DNA of 43,841 bases. Origin: Candidatus Peregrinibacteria bacterium. Lineage in GTDB: Bacteria > Patescibacteriota > Gracilibacteria > UM-FILTER-43-11. The notes under the pieces were generated by a model. That model ran no database searches and was not told the origin of the DNA. It saw only the letters and a program-made list of their open reading frames with translations. Shown piece by piece: positions 8,108 to 16,699 of the stretch. The position numbers and the translations under genes were made by a program. Numbering within the stretch: the stretch's first letter is position 1; every line of letters starts with the position of its first letter. The stretch spans positions 1 through 43,841 of the forward strand of contig JAUXDO010000001.1 of NCBI GenBank assembly GCA_030618315.1. The letters run 5' to 3'.

Positions 8108-9598
8108 CTAATTTCCAAAAACCTCTTTAGCCATTTCAGCCATATTGGAATCGTTAACATTTTCATCTTTTTTTAGAACTGTGTTTAGGGAAACTTTTTT
8201 CGTTTCGAGTTTTAAATTAATCTTATTACCAAGAACTGTTTCAAATGCCTTCTGCACAACAGCCTGATTTGAAGAATTGGCAATCTTATCCATAAATGTA
8301 CTTGAATTGAAAGAGAGATACAGCGTTCCATTTTCAAATTTAACAGGTTCGCTATCTACAAAAGACATTCGAACAAATGGTGTTTCAATATTATCGATTA
8401 TCCTCTGCCAATTCTCTTTAAATTCGTTTAAATCAAGTTCTGAAATTTCTTTGTTTTCAGCGCTCTCATCAGATTCAGAAGATTTGTCCGGTTTGATTTC
8501 AACTGCTTCAGGCTTCTGAACATTTTTTTCAACCTTTACCTGTTTTGCTTCAGTCTTTACTTCTGGCGACTCTATATTCCCTGATGTTCCAAAATTACAT
8601 GCTTTAACAACTGCAATCTCCAGTGCCAGTTGCGGAATTATTGCCTGAGTTATTTTTATCTTTGCATCTGAGAATATTTCAATAAATCCTATAACAGTCT
8701 GAACTTCTTCACTATTTGTTAGATTTATAAGCATCTGCTCTCTTAAATATGCAATTATATCTGTTGTAAATTGCTGAAGGCTATGCCCCTGGGCGTTAAT
8801 TTGATTAAGGATTTCAATTGCCTTTAGTGGCTTTCTTTGGAGTAGGCACTGGAAGAATTGTTCAACGTGAATCTGCCCCCCAAGGCCTAAGTTTTCAGCG
8901 ACTTTCTCATACTGTACAACTCCGTCCATTGTCATTTGCTCAAATAGACCTATTGCATCTCTTAGTCCCCCATTGGCGATTTTTCCTATCAGATTAAGTG
9001 CCTCTACATCTGCTTTTACATTTTCCTGCTCTGCAATTTCTTCCAGTCTTTTTACAATAGTGCTCTGATTGATGCGTTTGAAATTAAACTGCTGACACCT
9101 CGAAATAATCGTCTCAGGAATTTTGTGTACTTCTGTTGTAGCTAATATGAAATATGCGTGTGATGGCGGTTCTTCAAGTGTTTTTAAAAGTGCATTAAAC
9201 GCTTCTTTTGTCAGCATATGCACTTCATCAATGATGTAGACTTTAGATCTAGCCTGAGATGGCGCGAATACTATTTTTTCTCTGAGTTCCCGTATTTCAT
9301 CAATTCCTCTGTTACTTGCGGCATCAATTTCAATCAAATCAACAAGACGACCATTATTTATACCATCACAAATCTCACATTCATTACATGGTTCAAAATC
9401 ACTGGTCAGATTTGTACAATTTAGTGCTTTGGCAACAATGCGGGCTAATGATGTTTTACCCGTACCCCTTGGGCCGGAAAAAAGATAGGCATGCGTCATT
9501 GCATTATGCTTAAGAGCGTTCTGCAAAGTTGTAATCGCATGATCCTGGCCTACGAGGTTTTTAAAGTTAAATGGTCTGTATTTTAGATAAAGTGACAT
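8108..9598 (-). CDS. dnaX: DNA polymerase III gamma/tau subunit
   Basis: The AAA+ motor subunit of the clamp loader, which opens the sliding clamp and couples polymerase cores at the fork. The start MSLYLKYRPFNFKNLVGQ is canonical. Walker A is GPRGTGKT (42-49), the zinc module uses Cys61, 71, 74 and 77, and Walker B is DEVH (124-127). Sensor 1 is ATTE and the arginine-finger motif is SRC. After about residue 345 comes a charged low-complexity linker and then a tau-like C-terminal domain ending at 496. An A-rich run near base 8170 lies only about 20 codons before the stop, so a gamma-producing frameshift is unlikely there. Unlike in many bacteria, ybaB and recR are not adjacent; ybaB is about 3 kb away. 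Confidence 0.97.
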   Translation of the reverse strand: MSLYLKYRPFNFKNLVGQDHAITTLQNALKHNAMTHAYLFSGPRGTGKTSLARIVAKALNCTNLTSDFEPCNECEICDGINNGRLVDLIEIDAASNRGIDEIRELREKIVFAPSQARSKVYIIDEVHMLTKEAFNALLKTLEEPPSHAYFILATTEVHKIPETIISRCQQFNFKRINQSTIVKRLEEIAEQENVKADVEALNLIGKIANGGLRDAIGLFEQMTMDGVVQYEKVAENLGLGGQIHVEQFFQCLLQRKPLKAIEILNQINAQGHSLQQFTTDIIAYLREQMLINLTNSEEVQTVIGFIEIFSDAKIKITQAIIPQLALEIAVVKACNFGTSGNIESPEVKTEAKQVKVEKNVQKPEAVEIKPDKSSESDESAENKEISELDLNEFKENWQRIIDNIETPFVRMSFVDSEPVKFENGTLYLSFNSSTFMDKIANSSNQAVVQKAFETVLGNKINLKLETKKVSLNTVLKKDENVNDSNMAEMAKEVFGN

Positions 9599-9675
9599 TC
9601 TTAATGATTATGAATTATCTTAGGAATTGAATTATATATAAATAACCATCATTAATCCAGATTAATAATTCTATC

Positions 9676-9704
9676 GTAGGGACGTTGCATTGCAACGTCC
9701 CTAC
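9676..9704. repeat. Palindrome, family GTAGGGACG...CGTCCCTAC
   Basis: Two 14-base arms, GTAGGGACGTTGCA and TGCAACGTCCCTAC, flank a single central T. It is located between the divergent dnaX and lipoprotein genes and is a near-perfect relative of 3619-3646. Confidence 0.85.
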
Positions 9705-9771
9705 AGTTGTTGGAGTTGATTTTTTTGTTTTCATCGGTAAGATAAATAATGACTTGTAACTCGATATCAAA

Positions 9772-10335
9772 ATGCAAAACTTTTTATACGTACTCTTATT
9801 AATTCCTGCTTTTCTCTTATCCGCCTGTAATACTGATGTAGACAGTTCACCGCTTACAATGGGTAGCGCTGATGCACCAGTTTTAATCGAGGAGTTTTCG
9901 GATGTTGAATGTCCGGCCTGCGCAGTAATAGGTCCAGAACTTGAAAGACTAGCTAAAGCAAATTCAGATATTGTCAGACTTGAATTTTATCATTTCCCCC
10001 TTTCATATCATAAGTTCGCATTTACTGGAGCTGAGGCTGTTGAATGTGCTGAAGATCAGGATAAAGGCTGGGAATATTTAGCTAAATTATTTAAAAATCA
10101 AAAATTGATTAATGATGACTTTTTCTATTCACTAGCCGAAACTCTTAATTTAAACAAATCTAAATTTATATCCTGCTTAGACAATCACGAGAAAAAAGAT
10201 AAGATCAGAATTCATCAGGCAGAAGGAAGAAGTCGATCTTTACCAGGTACCCCAACCATATATATCAATGGACAGTATGTTAAATGGGCTGGTTATGACC
10301 AAATTGATGCTTATATTAAAGGGCTGATTAATTAG
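9772..10335 (+). CDS. DsbA-like thioredoxin-fold lipoprotein
   Basis: 187 residues. A short lipoprotein signal ends in the lipobox LLSAC (Cys19), so the mature protein should be lipid-anchored outside the membrane. The redox motif is CPAC (Cys47-Cys50) in the context EFSDVECPACAV, and the cis-proline loop GTPTIYING is at about residue 161. Together these match the DsbA/Thioredoxin_4 group that oxidises or isomerises disulfides in exported proteins. No VKOR or DsbB partner is seen in the window. It stands alone between dnaX and a MITE-like element. Confidence 0.92.
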   Translation: MQNFLYVLLLIPAFLLSACNTDVDSSPLTMGSADAPVLIEEFSDVECPACAVIGPELERLAKANSDIVRLEFYHFPLSYHKFAFTGAEAVECAEDQDKGWEYLAKLFKNQKLINDDFFYSLAETLNLNKSKFISCLDNHEKKDKIRIHQAEGRSRSLPGTPTIYINGQYVKWAGYDQIDAYIKGLIN

Positions 10336-10412
10336 TTGTCTGAACTGTGATTCATTATAAACCCCCTAGCCTATATAGAATTCCTCAGCCTAATCTCGCA
10401 TTTGCACCCTTG

Positions 10413-10622
10413 TCAATCCCTATATAAAACCCCCTTCACCCCTTTATCCGTATAACCAATTCATTATCCCCCTTATCAGGGGGAGGGGTTAAGTAGTTAG
10501 TTCTATAAATAGGGATTTTACCTAGCATTTAGCATTAATCATCAATTACAGAATACTTCCCCCTGATAAGGGGGATAATAAATAAATGATTGAATGACAA
10601 AGGGGGTTTTATATAGGGATTG
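10413..10622. mobile_element. MITE-like element with 23-bp terminal inverted repeats
   Basis: This makes up most of the gap between the lipoprotein and der. Both ends begin CAATCCCTATATAAAACCCC and are perfect inverted copies for 23 bp. Inside each arm is a second perfect inverted block, ATTATCCCCCTTATCAGGGG plus GA, which is itself a small palindrome. The centre is unique AT-rich sequence with no ORF. The right end lies 14 bp before the der stop. No target duplication or transposase is seen; mobility is inferred from the structure only. Confidence 0.75.
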
Positions 10623-10635
10623 AAAAATCACAAAT

Positions 10636-12015
10636 CTATTTCTCCCTCGGTGGTTTTTCCTTATATTCCAATCTAATAGGTGTTCCAGTGTATTCAAACT
10701 TTTCCCTAATTCGGTTTTCAAGATATCTGCGATATGAGAAGTGGAACGCGTTCTTTTTATTAACAAAAATCACAAAGTGAGGCGGGTTTACCTCTGGCTG
10801 AGTAATGTAATAGATTTTTGGTTTTACAAATGTTTTACCCGTAGGTGCATGTTCCAGAATAAGTTTTTCTACAAAATTATTGAGCCTTGCTGTCGGTATT
10901 CTTTTATTTCGCTCCTTAATAATAATTTCGATTTGTTCAAATATATGATGAAGATTCTTTTTTGTTATTGCTGATGTAAAGACTACAGGTGACCATGAAA
11001 GGAATGGAAACTTGTGCTTTAATCTGCCGATATACATATCCTTTCTCTTTCGTTCTTCTGGTGCATCCTCGTCTTTGATATCCCATTTATTAGCTAAAAT
11101 CACAAGTCCTTTACCGGATTTTTGGATATAGCTTGAAATCTGCTGGTCCTGATGGCTAATCGGCTGACTGCTATCTAAAACCAGAAGTGCAATATCACAT
11201 CTTTCAATGGAAGCCATGGAACGTAGTGCGCTGAATCTTTCAATACCCATTTTAGTTTTTCCGGGACGTTTGAGACCTGCAGTATCAATAAAATTGTACC
11301 TCTTTCCCTTATGAAGAATTAATGAATCCGTACTGTCACGCGTAGTGCCGGGAATCTCAGAAACAATTAGTTTTTCTTTATTCAGCAAGGCGTTGATCAG
11401 GGATGTTTTACCGACATTAGGCCTTCCTACCATGGCGATATTTCTATGAGCCTGCTCGAGTTTTAATTCGTGTATGTATTCAGGGTCATTTTTTGTTATG
11501 AAATGCTGAAATTTTAACTGCTCTACTATTTGCCCAAGTAACATATCAATCCCCGTCCTGTGTAATGCAGACACCTGTATCGGCTCACCAATACCTAAAC
11601 CGTACAAATCAGCAAGCATTGAATCATCCAAAGCTAAATCGCATTTATTTGCTACGAGAAAAACAGGCTTTTTTCCCGCCTTCTTTCTTAACAGATCCGC
11701 AGCCTTAAAGTCTTCTCCAATAAGACCTTCTTTGCTATCTATTACAAGTACTATTAAATCAGCCTCTTCAATTGCGACTCTGGCTTGAAGCTGCATGTCA
11801 TTTTCAATGATAGTATCTCCTTTTCCGAATTCCAGACCACCCGTATCTACCATAAAAAAATCAAGCGTAGGATGTTCAACCTTGTAAAAAATTCTGTCAC
11901 GAGTTGTTCCGGATTCTTTCGCGGTAATTGCAATACGTGATCCGGCTATTTTATTAAACAATGTTGATTTACCTACATTTGGCCTCCCCACAATCGTAAC
12001 GATCGGTGTTTTCAT
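10636..12015 (-). CDS. der: Ribosome-assembly GTPase Der (EngA)
   Basis: Der is the double-GTPase that helps mature the 50S subunit. Both G domains are intact. G1 has GRPNVGKS near residue 10, DTGGLEF and NKCDL. G2 has GRPNVGKT near residue 197, DTAGLKRPGKT and NKWDI. The C-terminal KH-like domain ends in PIRLEYKEKPP. At 459 residues it is of normal length. It is transcribed away from rpsU, with an AT-rich repeat of about 70 bp between them, and its stop is 14 bp from the MITE-like element. Confidence 0.98.
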   Translation of the reverse strand: MKTPIVTIVGRPNVGKSTLFNKIAGSRIAITAKESGTTRDRIFYKVEHPTLDFFMVDTGGLEFGKGDTIIENDMQLQARVAIEEADLIVLVIDSKEGLIGEDFKAADLLRKKAGKKPVFLVANKCDLALDDSMLADLYGLGIGEPIQVSALHRTGIDMLLGQIVEQLKFQHFITKNDPEYIHELKLEQAHRNIAMVGRPNVGKTSLINALLNKEKLIVSEIPGTTRDSTDSLILHKGKRYNFIDTAGLKRPGKTKMGIERFSALRSMASIERCDIALLVLDSSQPISHQDQQISSYIQKSGKGLVILANKWDIKDEDAPEERKRKDMYIGRLKHKFPFLSWSPVVFTSAITKKNLHHIFEQIEIIIKERNKRIPTARLNNFVEKLILEHAPTGKTFVKPKIYYITQPEVNPPHFVIFVNKKNAFHFSYRRYLENRIREKFEYTGTPIRLEYKEKPPREK

Positions 12016-12085
12016 ACTATACGATTTATGATTTAGGATTTATGATTTACGACCTTAATCGTTAATCTTTAATCTTAAATCTTAA

Positions 12086-12295
12086 TTAGGAGCTATAGAA
12101 TTGTTCTTTTGCACGTTTACCACGATAGAAATCGCGTTTAACGGCAGATTGACGAACATAACGCTTTCTTGGCGATTGTTCATGAAAACGGTGCTGTTTG
12201 GCATTTAGTAATACGCGACTTCTTTGAACCGTTTTCTTAAAGCGGTTAATCAGACGTTCATTTGACTCGTTTTGCTTCTTTATTGCGAAAATCAT
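12086..12295 (-). CDS. rpsU: Small-subunit ribosomal protein bS21
   Basis: 69 residues, very basic. KKQNESNERLINRFKKTVQR matches the conserved N-terminal helix of bS21 (NESxExALRRFKR), and the following RFHEQSPRKRYVRQSAVKR fits the basic C-terminal part. bS21 sits near the anti-Shine-Dalgarno region of the 30S subunit. The C-terminal AKEQFYSS tail is slightly longer than usual. It lies upstream of der on the same strand and could be co-transcribed with it. Confidence 0.88.
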   Translation of the reverse strand: MIFAIKKQNESNERLINRFKKTVQRSRVLLNAKQHRFHEQSPRKRYVRQSAVKRDFYRGKRAKEQFYSS

Positions 12296-12397
12296 TGTTA
12301 CTCCTTTTAGGTTTATTAATTAAGCTAACTATTTATATAGTAAAAGGCTTGTAAAGGCAAATGTTTTTTTAATTATTACTTTTGCAAGCCTTATTTT

Positions 12398-12584
12398 CCA
12401 AATCTCAAATCCTAAATTCCAAACAACTTCAATATTCAAATTTCAATAAACAAACCGTACCTCTGAATGTGCGAATAATTATTCGCACATTCAGAGGATG
12501 TAATTAATTATATATTCCGTATTACATTTGAATTTTGAATATTGTACTTTGGATTTTGTTTGGAATTTAGGATTTGAGATTTGG
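12398..12584. repeat. Large inverted repeat with a perfect 38-bp central palindrome
   Basis: This covers most of the 367-bp gap between rpsU and ybaB. The outer arms (12398-12426 and 12556-12584) are 29-bp perfect inverted copies that begin CCAAATCTCAAATCC. In the middle, 12460-12497 is a perfect 38-bp palindrome with arms CCTCTGAATGTGCGAATAA and its complement. Weaker inverted text (AATATTCAAATTT/TTGAATTTTGAATATT) lies between. There is no ORF. It could act as a bidirectional terminator or be a MITE-like element. Confidence 0.85.
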
Positions 12585-12662
12585 AATTTTCAATTTAAGT
12601 TATGATTTTCAATTATTTTTATGCTAAAATTCAATGGATTTACAACCTAACTTAAATTGACT

Positions 12663-12962
12663 ATGGGATTCATGGATAAGGCCAAGGATATGTACAAATT
12701 GCAAAAACAGGCCAAACAAATTAAAAAGGAGCTAAAGAGTATACATGTTGAGGCTGAAAGCGACGGTGTAACTGTTATCTGTAATGGTGAACAGTACTTT
12801 TTAGAATGCAAGGTCGCTGAGGGAATTCTTGGCGATGAAAAAAGAATATGCAAAGGCTTTGTCGAAGCGGCAAATAAGGCTGTTAAAAAGTCACAGACCA
12901 TTGGCGCCGAGAAGATGAAGGATGTTATGGGAGGATTTGGGGGAATGTTTGGCGAGGCTTAA
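12663..12962 (+). CDS. YbaB/EbfC-family nucleoid-associated protein
   Basis: About 99 residues, small and helical. MGFMDKAKDMYKLQKQAKQIKKELK followed by a central ECKVAEGI segment and a glycine/methionine-rich tail (KDVMGGFGGMFG) is the YbaB pattern. Family members bind DNA as dimers and are often encoded next to dnaX-recR, a link broken here. The start is ATG 12663; the in-frame TTG two codons earlier is less likely, and ATG 12672 is an alternative. No clear Shine-Dalgarno is visible. Confidence 0.88.
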   Translation: MGFMDKAKDMYKLQKQAKQIKKELKSIHVEAESDGVTVICNGEQYFLECKVAEGILGDEKRICKGFVEAANKAVKKSQTIGAEKMKDVMGGFGGMFGEA

Positions 12963-12979
12963 GCCTCTGGAACCTTTAA

Positions 12980-13073
12980 TCCCGCTAAGCGGGACCAGTA
13001 CCTCCAAAATATCTGTTCTCACTCTTCTCTTCCTCGCCTAACTCCGCAAGCTTCCTTCTCCCGCTAAGCGGGA
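12980..13073. repeat. Two copies of the palindrome TCCCGCTAAGCGGGA
   Basis: Copies at 12980-12994 and 13059-13073 lie between ybaB and mltG. The same 15-mer, or its TTA variant, replaces the anticodon arm in both deformed tRNA-Gly copies (35458-35472 and 35629-35643), and a relative lies in the PBP gene (32940-32954). Confidence 0.85.
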
Positions 13074-13140
13074 TCAGGGTCTTGCTACGTACTGGCCTCG
13101 GAAGTTCATCGTTCGGTTATTTTATATTGTTAGCAGTTAC

Positions 13141-14133
13141 ATGAAAAAATTTTTATACCTTCTAGTCATCATCGCGATTGCATTTATATTCTTTGGATAT
13201 CAATATTATTCAAATGCGATTTCGTATGCACGTAATCCGGAGGGTGATGCGAGAGTTGTTATTATGATTGAAAGCGGTGAAACTGCTGACGGTGTTGCGG
13301 AAATGCTTCTTGAAAAAGAAATGATTAAAAGCGGATATGTTTTTAAGCTGTACCTTAAACAAAAGGGGCTTGGCAGTGATATAAAGGCCGGCAGAGTTGT
13401 ACTTATGGAAAATTACACACTCCCTGAAGTAATCGATGCGCTTGTAGAAGGAGGAACGTCTGAATTACCTGTAACTCTTTTGGAGGGTTGGACAGTCGCA
13501 CAGATCGGAGAGTATTTAGAGGATGCGAATCTTACAACTGCTAAAGAATTTATTGAATGTACAGAAACTTGTGAATTTGATTTTGATTTTATTCCTGATG
13601 ATTATCTGGAAGGTTATTTATACCCGGATACATATTTTGTCTCGCTCGATTCCTTTTCCAATGAACGTTTGATATCACGATTAATCAACACATTTGAAAA
13701 CCGATTAGACGATGACGATTGGTCGGCCATTAATGAATCTGACAAAGATTTTGAGGATATTGTAATAATGGCATCCATTATCGAAAAGGAAGAACGTTCA
13801 CCTAGTGAGCGCTCGACTGTCGCCGGGATTTTATGGAATAGATTTGATGCCAATATGGGTCTTGGGGCAGATGCGACCGTTTTATATGCTCTTGGCAGAA
13901 CAAAAGGCGGTTTAAGTTACGAGGATTTACAAATAGATTCACCATACAATACCCGTAAATACCGTGGCCTCCCGCCTACGCCAATATGCAATCCAAGTAT
14001 TTCCAGTATTCGCGCCGCGCTTTACCCAAAAAGCACCGATTACTGGTATTACCTGCATGATTCAGATGGCGGTGTGCACTATGCTGAGACGCTGGATGGG
14101 CATAATGTGAATAAGGCGAAGTACATTAAATGA
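13141..14133 (+). CDS. mltG: Endolytic murein transglycosylase MltG
   Basis: A membrane-anchored lytic transglycosylase that cuts nascent peptidoglycan strands and so sets glycan length. One N-terminal membrane helix (about residues 4-22) precedes a LysM-like region and the YceG catalytic fold. The motif IIMASIIEKEER carries the likely catalytic Glu (about 215). TVAGILWNRF, LGADATVLYALG, SPYNTRKYRGLPPTPICNPS and the C-terminal YYLHDSDGGVHYAETLDGHN are all conserved. At 330 residues it has the usual length. It ends in TGA, evidence that UGA is a stop here. Confidence 0.96.
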   Translation: MKKFLYLLVIIAIAFIFFGYQYYSNAISYARNPEGDARVVIMIESGETADGVAEMLLEKEMIKSGYVFKLYLKQKGLGSDIKAGRVVLMENYTLPEVIDALVEGGTSELPVTLLEGWTVAQIGEYLEDANLTTAKEFIECTETCEFDFDFIPDDYLEGYLYPDTYFVSLDSFSNERLISRLINTFENRLDDDDWSAINESDKDFEDIVIMASIIEKEERSPSERSTVAGILWNRFDANMGLGADATVLYALGRTKGGLSYEDLQIDSPYNTRKYRGLPPTPICNPSISSIRAALYPKSTDYWYYLHDSDGGVHYAETLDGHNVNKAKYIK

Positions 14134-14142
14134 TTTACGAAT

Positions 14143-14192
14143 ATTCAATATTGATTTTATATTTTAGATTTAGATTTGAAATCAATATTGAA
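14143..14192. terminator. Bidirectional hairpin between convergent genes
   Basis: ATTCAATATTGATTT (14143-14157) and AAATCAATATTGAAT (14178-14192) form a perfect 15-bp stem between the ends of mltG (+) and the small gene at 14250-14501 (-). It is AT-rich and followed by T-rich text on the plus strand. It could terminate in both directions. Confidence 0.5.
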
Positions 14193-14249
14193 TTTCATAC
14201 ACGTCCTATATATCTTCTTTGATTGCACCATTACTTGGCTTTCGTTTTT

Positions 14250-14501
14250 TCAGCCTTTAGGAAATATTTCACGTATTTTCGCTCTAATTCTATCTGGTAT
14301 TTTTCCTAGTGATAGCTCCTCGCGTGACGTATTATCTCTCTTTTTCCCATGGCTATCATGTATATAAACCTTCTCGAATATAACTCTTCCAGTTTTTTTA
14401 TTATATAAATATCTGGTTCCTTCGGTTTCCTCTACCCAGCTACCACTTTCTTTTGTAGTTGTATTGTCTTCAATTATTATATAATCTTTATTGTTTCTCA
14501 T
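14250..14501 (-). CDS. Small hydrophilic protein of unknown function
   Basis: I do not recognise this 83-residue protein. It is charged, with no signal peptide or membrane helix. A central WVEETEGTRYLYNKKTGRV segment looks like a short beta-rich repeat, followed by a basic, helical C-terminus (KIPDRIRAKIREIFPKG). Its ATG lies 3 bp beyond the stop of the large FecR-domain gene on the same strand, so the two are probably translated from one mRNA. Confidence 0.65.
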   Translation of the reverse strand: MRNNKDYIIIEDNTTTKESGSWVEETEGTRYLYNKKTGRVIFEKVYIHDSHGKKRDNTSREELSLGKIPDRIRAKIREIFPKG

Positions 14502-14504
14502 TGT

Positions 14505-16556
14505 TTATTCTTGATAAGTAATCACAATACTCACACTGTCTGCCCCATCACCTTTTATGGTAAATGTATTATCACCGGACGTTAATGCCACTGTTTTTCG
14601 CCATTTTTCACTTCCGGGGATGTAGTCAGATAATACTTCATCATTTATATAGACTTTGGTTGTCCATTTGCCAACGTCTCCACCGATTACTAATTGGTCC
14701 AGAGTCGTACTGTATGAACCGGTAGTGGATGGCATTGTGATGGTCGGATTTCCCGATGTTCCGCTTTCTACATCAATGGTAATTGTTGCTGTTCCAAGCA
14801 CCTTACCGTCTTCGTCAAAAGCTTTTACAGTGAATTCATTTGCTTCACCAATTTCAAGATTTCCGAAACTACTTTTTGCTGAATATCGATAAGTCGTGTC
14901 CCCTTCTTCGAACAGGCTAAGTTTATAATCGTTTACTTCGACTGTAACAGTTCCTACTGGTACTGCGCCTTTAATATCGAATTCTGTTTCGGATGTTGTG
15001 AAACTTTCACCGCCATTTGGGTCAGTAATCGTTACACCGCCTTCGGATGTGGATGCAGGAACGGGCTCTGGCTCGTCAGCCTCATCCGCCTCTTCCGTGG
15101 ACGCAGGATCCTGCGTCCCTACAGCGTCATCATCGGATTCGGATTCGTCTTCTGATTCGGTTTCTGCCTCATCTACGGTTTCCTGCTCCAGAACTAATGT
15201 AATCGTTGCCACGTCACTTACATTACCTGCTTTGTCTTCAGCGAATACTTCGTATTCATTTTCTCCAACTTCCAGATTTCCGTAGGCTGTTTTTGCGTAA
15301 TACGCAAATTTCTTACTTCCAGGTACGTATTTGCTTAGGCGATAGTCATTAACAATCACCACATATGTATCCTTGCTGACTGTACCCTCGATGATCTGTT
15401 CGATATCTTCAATTGTAACTGTCTCATCATTTACACCCGGATCAACTATTATAGGTGTTGCTGGCGGGGTTTTGTCGTAAGTTATTATGAACGAATCAAG
15501 TTCGGTTCTTACTCCTGATAAATCTTCAGCTTCAATTTTAAGTTCATTTTCCCCCTCTACTGCTAATGTTAATTTGCTGATTTTCCACTTATTCTTATCA
15601 AGATTACTGGCTTTTTTTCCGTGCACATAAACAGCTTGAACTTTTTCCGGATCATAAAGTCCTTCTATTGAAATAGTTGACGATGCAGTGGCACTATTTG
15701 GCGAAGGTTTTGTAATTGAAACCATTCTATCGGGATTGATTGTGATGTCATCATCATCTTCATCGTCCGTAGACGCAAGATCTTGCGTCTCTACGTCCTC
15801 TTCGTCTGATTCTTCGAATGCTGTAATTGCGCCATCTTTCTGCACATTCCACCTGTACCATGCGGATGTTTTGAATGAATCACTAAGAGCAAAAATAAGA
15901 TCCGGCTCAATACCCTGATTTATTTCAGCAATTATCTCGTCATCAATAACTAATTGCTGACCAACTCCTACATTTACTGTTTTTATAATCTCATCGTCAA
16001 ATTTAATGCTGACCTGAGCTGTCCCGTCTAACACATAAACTGTTCCCGGTGCCTCAACAGCAATATCTCCGCCTCTTGAATCAACAGCTAGTAAATCAGT
16101 TGAAATTGTAAATCTTGAATCCGGATTACTAATCCGTTCAATTTTTGTCCATACCTGACCATCGACCAGTGAAACTTCAATGACAATAGCTTCATTTTTC
16201 TTCTTTAACTGAATAAGATCGACTTGCGAATTGTTATCCACGCGAACAATACTTTGATCGGTAAAAGTAAGCGATACTCTGCCATCTGAACCTGTCTTTA
16301 GCTTTTCACCTTTATACAGATAAATGTTGTCAGGGGCATTATCCCAATCACTGCTTCCAACGGTCATTGCTTTTGCACTGCCGTTTTCGATGTTTAAAAA
16401 GACCTTTTCAGTAAAAGTATTTCTATTGTCATCAATAAAAACCTGATTAAGCGTACGCCATCCAAAAATTATTATTGCAATAATTACAACAATAATAAAA
16501 AAAGGCATAAAGTAATCGCGATTGCGTTTTCTTGGTGCTCGGTTTGGGTAATACAT
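14505..16556 (-). CDS. Membrane-anchored FecR-domain protein with Ig-like repeats
   Basis: About 683 residues from ATG 16556; a TTG six codons upstream is less likely. A basic N-terminus (PNRAPRKRNRDYF) is followed by one membrane helix (about residues 17-37), so most of the chain is extracytoplasmic. Next comes a FecR domain (SDGRVSLTFTDQSIVRVDNNS, SLVDGQVW, VGVGQQLVIDDE). Three or more Ig-like repeats follow (ITKPSPNSATASSTISIEG, VTITDPNGGESFTTSE, TITMPSTTGSY), each ending near a VEVNDYKLS/VIVNDYRLSKY-like strand. Two acidic linkers contain the near-identical peptides VETQDLAST and VGTQDPAST, encoded by palindromic repeats. A structural surface role is likely; no ligand can be named. Confidence 0.8.
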   Translation of the reverse strand: MYYPNRAPRKRNRDYFMPFFIIVVIIAIIIFGWRTLNQVFIDDNRNTFTEKVFLNIENGSAKAMTVGSSDWDNAPDNIYLYKGEKLKTGSDGRVSLTFTDQSIVRVDNNSQVDLIQLKKKNEAIVIEVSLVDGQVWTKIERISNPDSRFTISTDLLAVDSRGGDIAVEAPGTVYVLDGTAQVSIKFDDEIIKTVNVGVGQQLVIDDEIIAEINQGIEPDLIFALSDSFKTSAWYRWNVQKDGAITAFEESDEEDVETQDLASTDDEDDDDITINPDRMVSITKPSPNSATASSTISIEGLYDPEKVQAVYVHGKKASNLDKNKWKISKLTLAVEGENELKIEAEDLSGVRTELDSFIITYDKTPPATPIIVDPGVNDETVTIEDIEQIIEGTVSKDTYVVIVNDYRLSKYVPGSKKFAYYAKTAYGNLEVGENEYEVFAEDKAGNVSDVATITLVLEQETVDEAETESEDESESDDDAVGTQDPASTEEADEADEPEPVPASTSEGGVTITDPNGGESFTTSETEFDIKGAVPVGTVTVEVNDYKLSLFEEGDTTYRYSAKSSFGNLEIGEANEFTVKAFDEDGKVLGTATITIDVESGTSGNPTITMPSTTGSYSTTLDQLVIGGDVGKWTTKVYINDEVLSDYIPGSEKWRKTVALTSGDNTFTIKGDGADSVSIVITYQE
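15099..15118. repeat. Palindrome inside the FecR-protein gene (1)
   Basis: A perfect 20-bp palindrome, GGACGCAGGATCCTGCGTCC, within CGTGG...CCCTACAG flanks like those at 9676-9704. It is read in frame as GTQDPAST in an acidic linker. Confidence 0.85.
15771..15790. repeat. Palindrome inside the FecR-protein gene (2)
   Basis: A perfect 20-bp palindrome, AGACGCAAGATCTTGCGTCT, with CCGT...CTACG flanks. It is read in the same frame as the first copy and gives ETQDLAST in another acidic linker. Confidence 0.85.
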
Positions 16557-16699
16557 AGTAATATAATTTAGCAATTAACATTTATCATTTATCATTTTTG
16601 TTTTTTGTTTTTTTGCTCACAAATTCTACTTTAGAGGTGTGTTTTTGTCAATTAATGAACGAGATGACGAGATGATTGGAGATACTACAATCCGCCAGA

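Noticed and set aside
8165..8180. A-run in dnaX as the gamma-producing frameshift site
   Set aside because: It lies about 20 codons before the stop, so slippage would not give a meaningful shorter gamma form.
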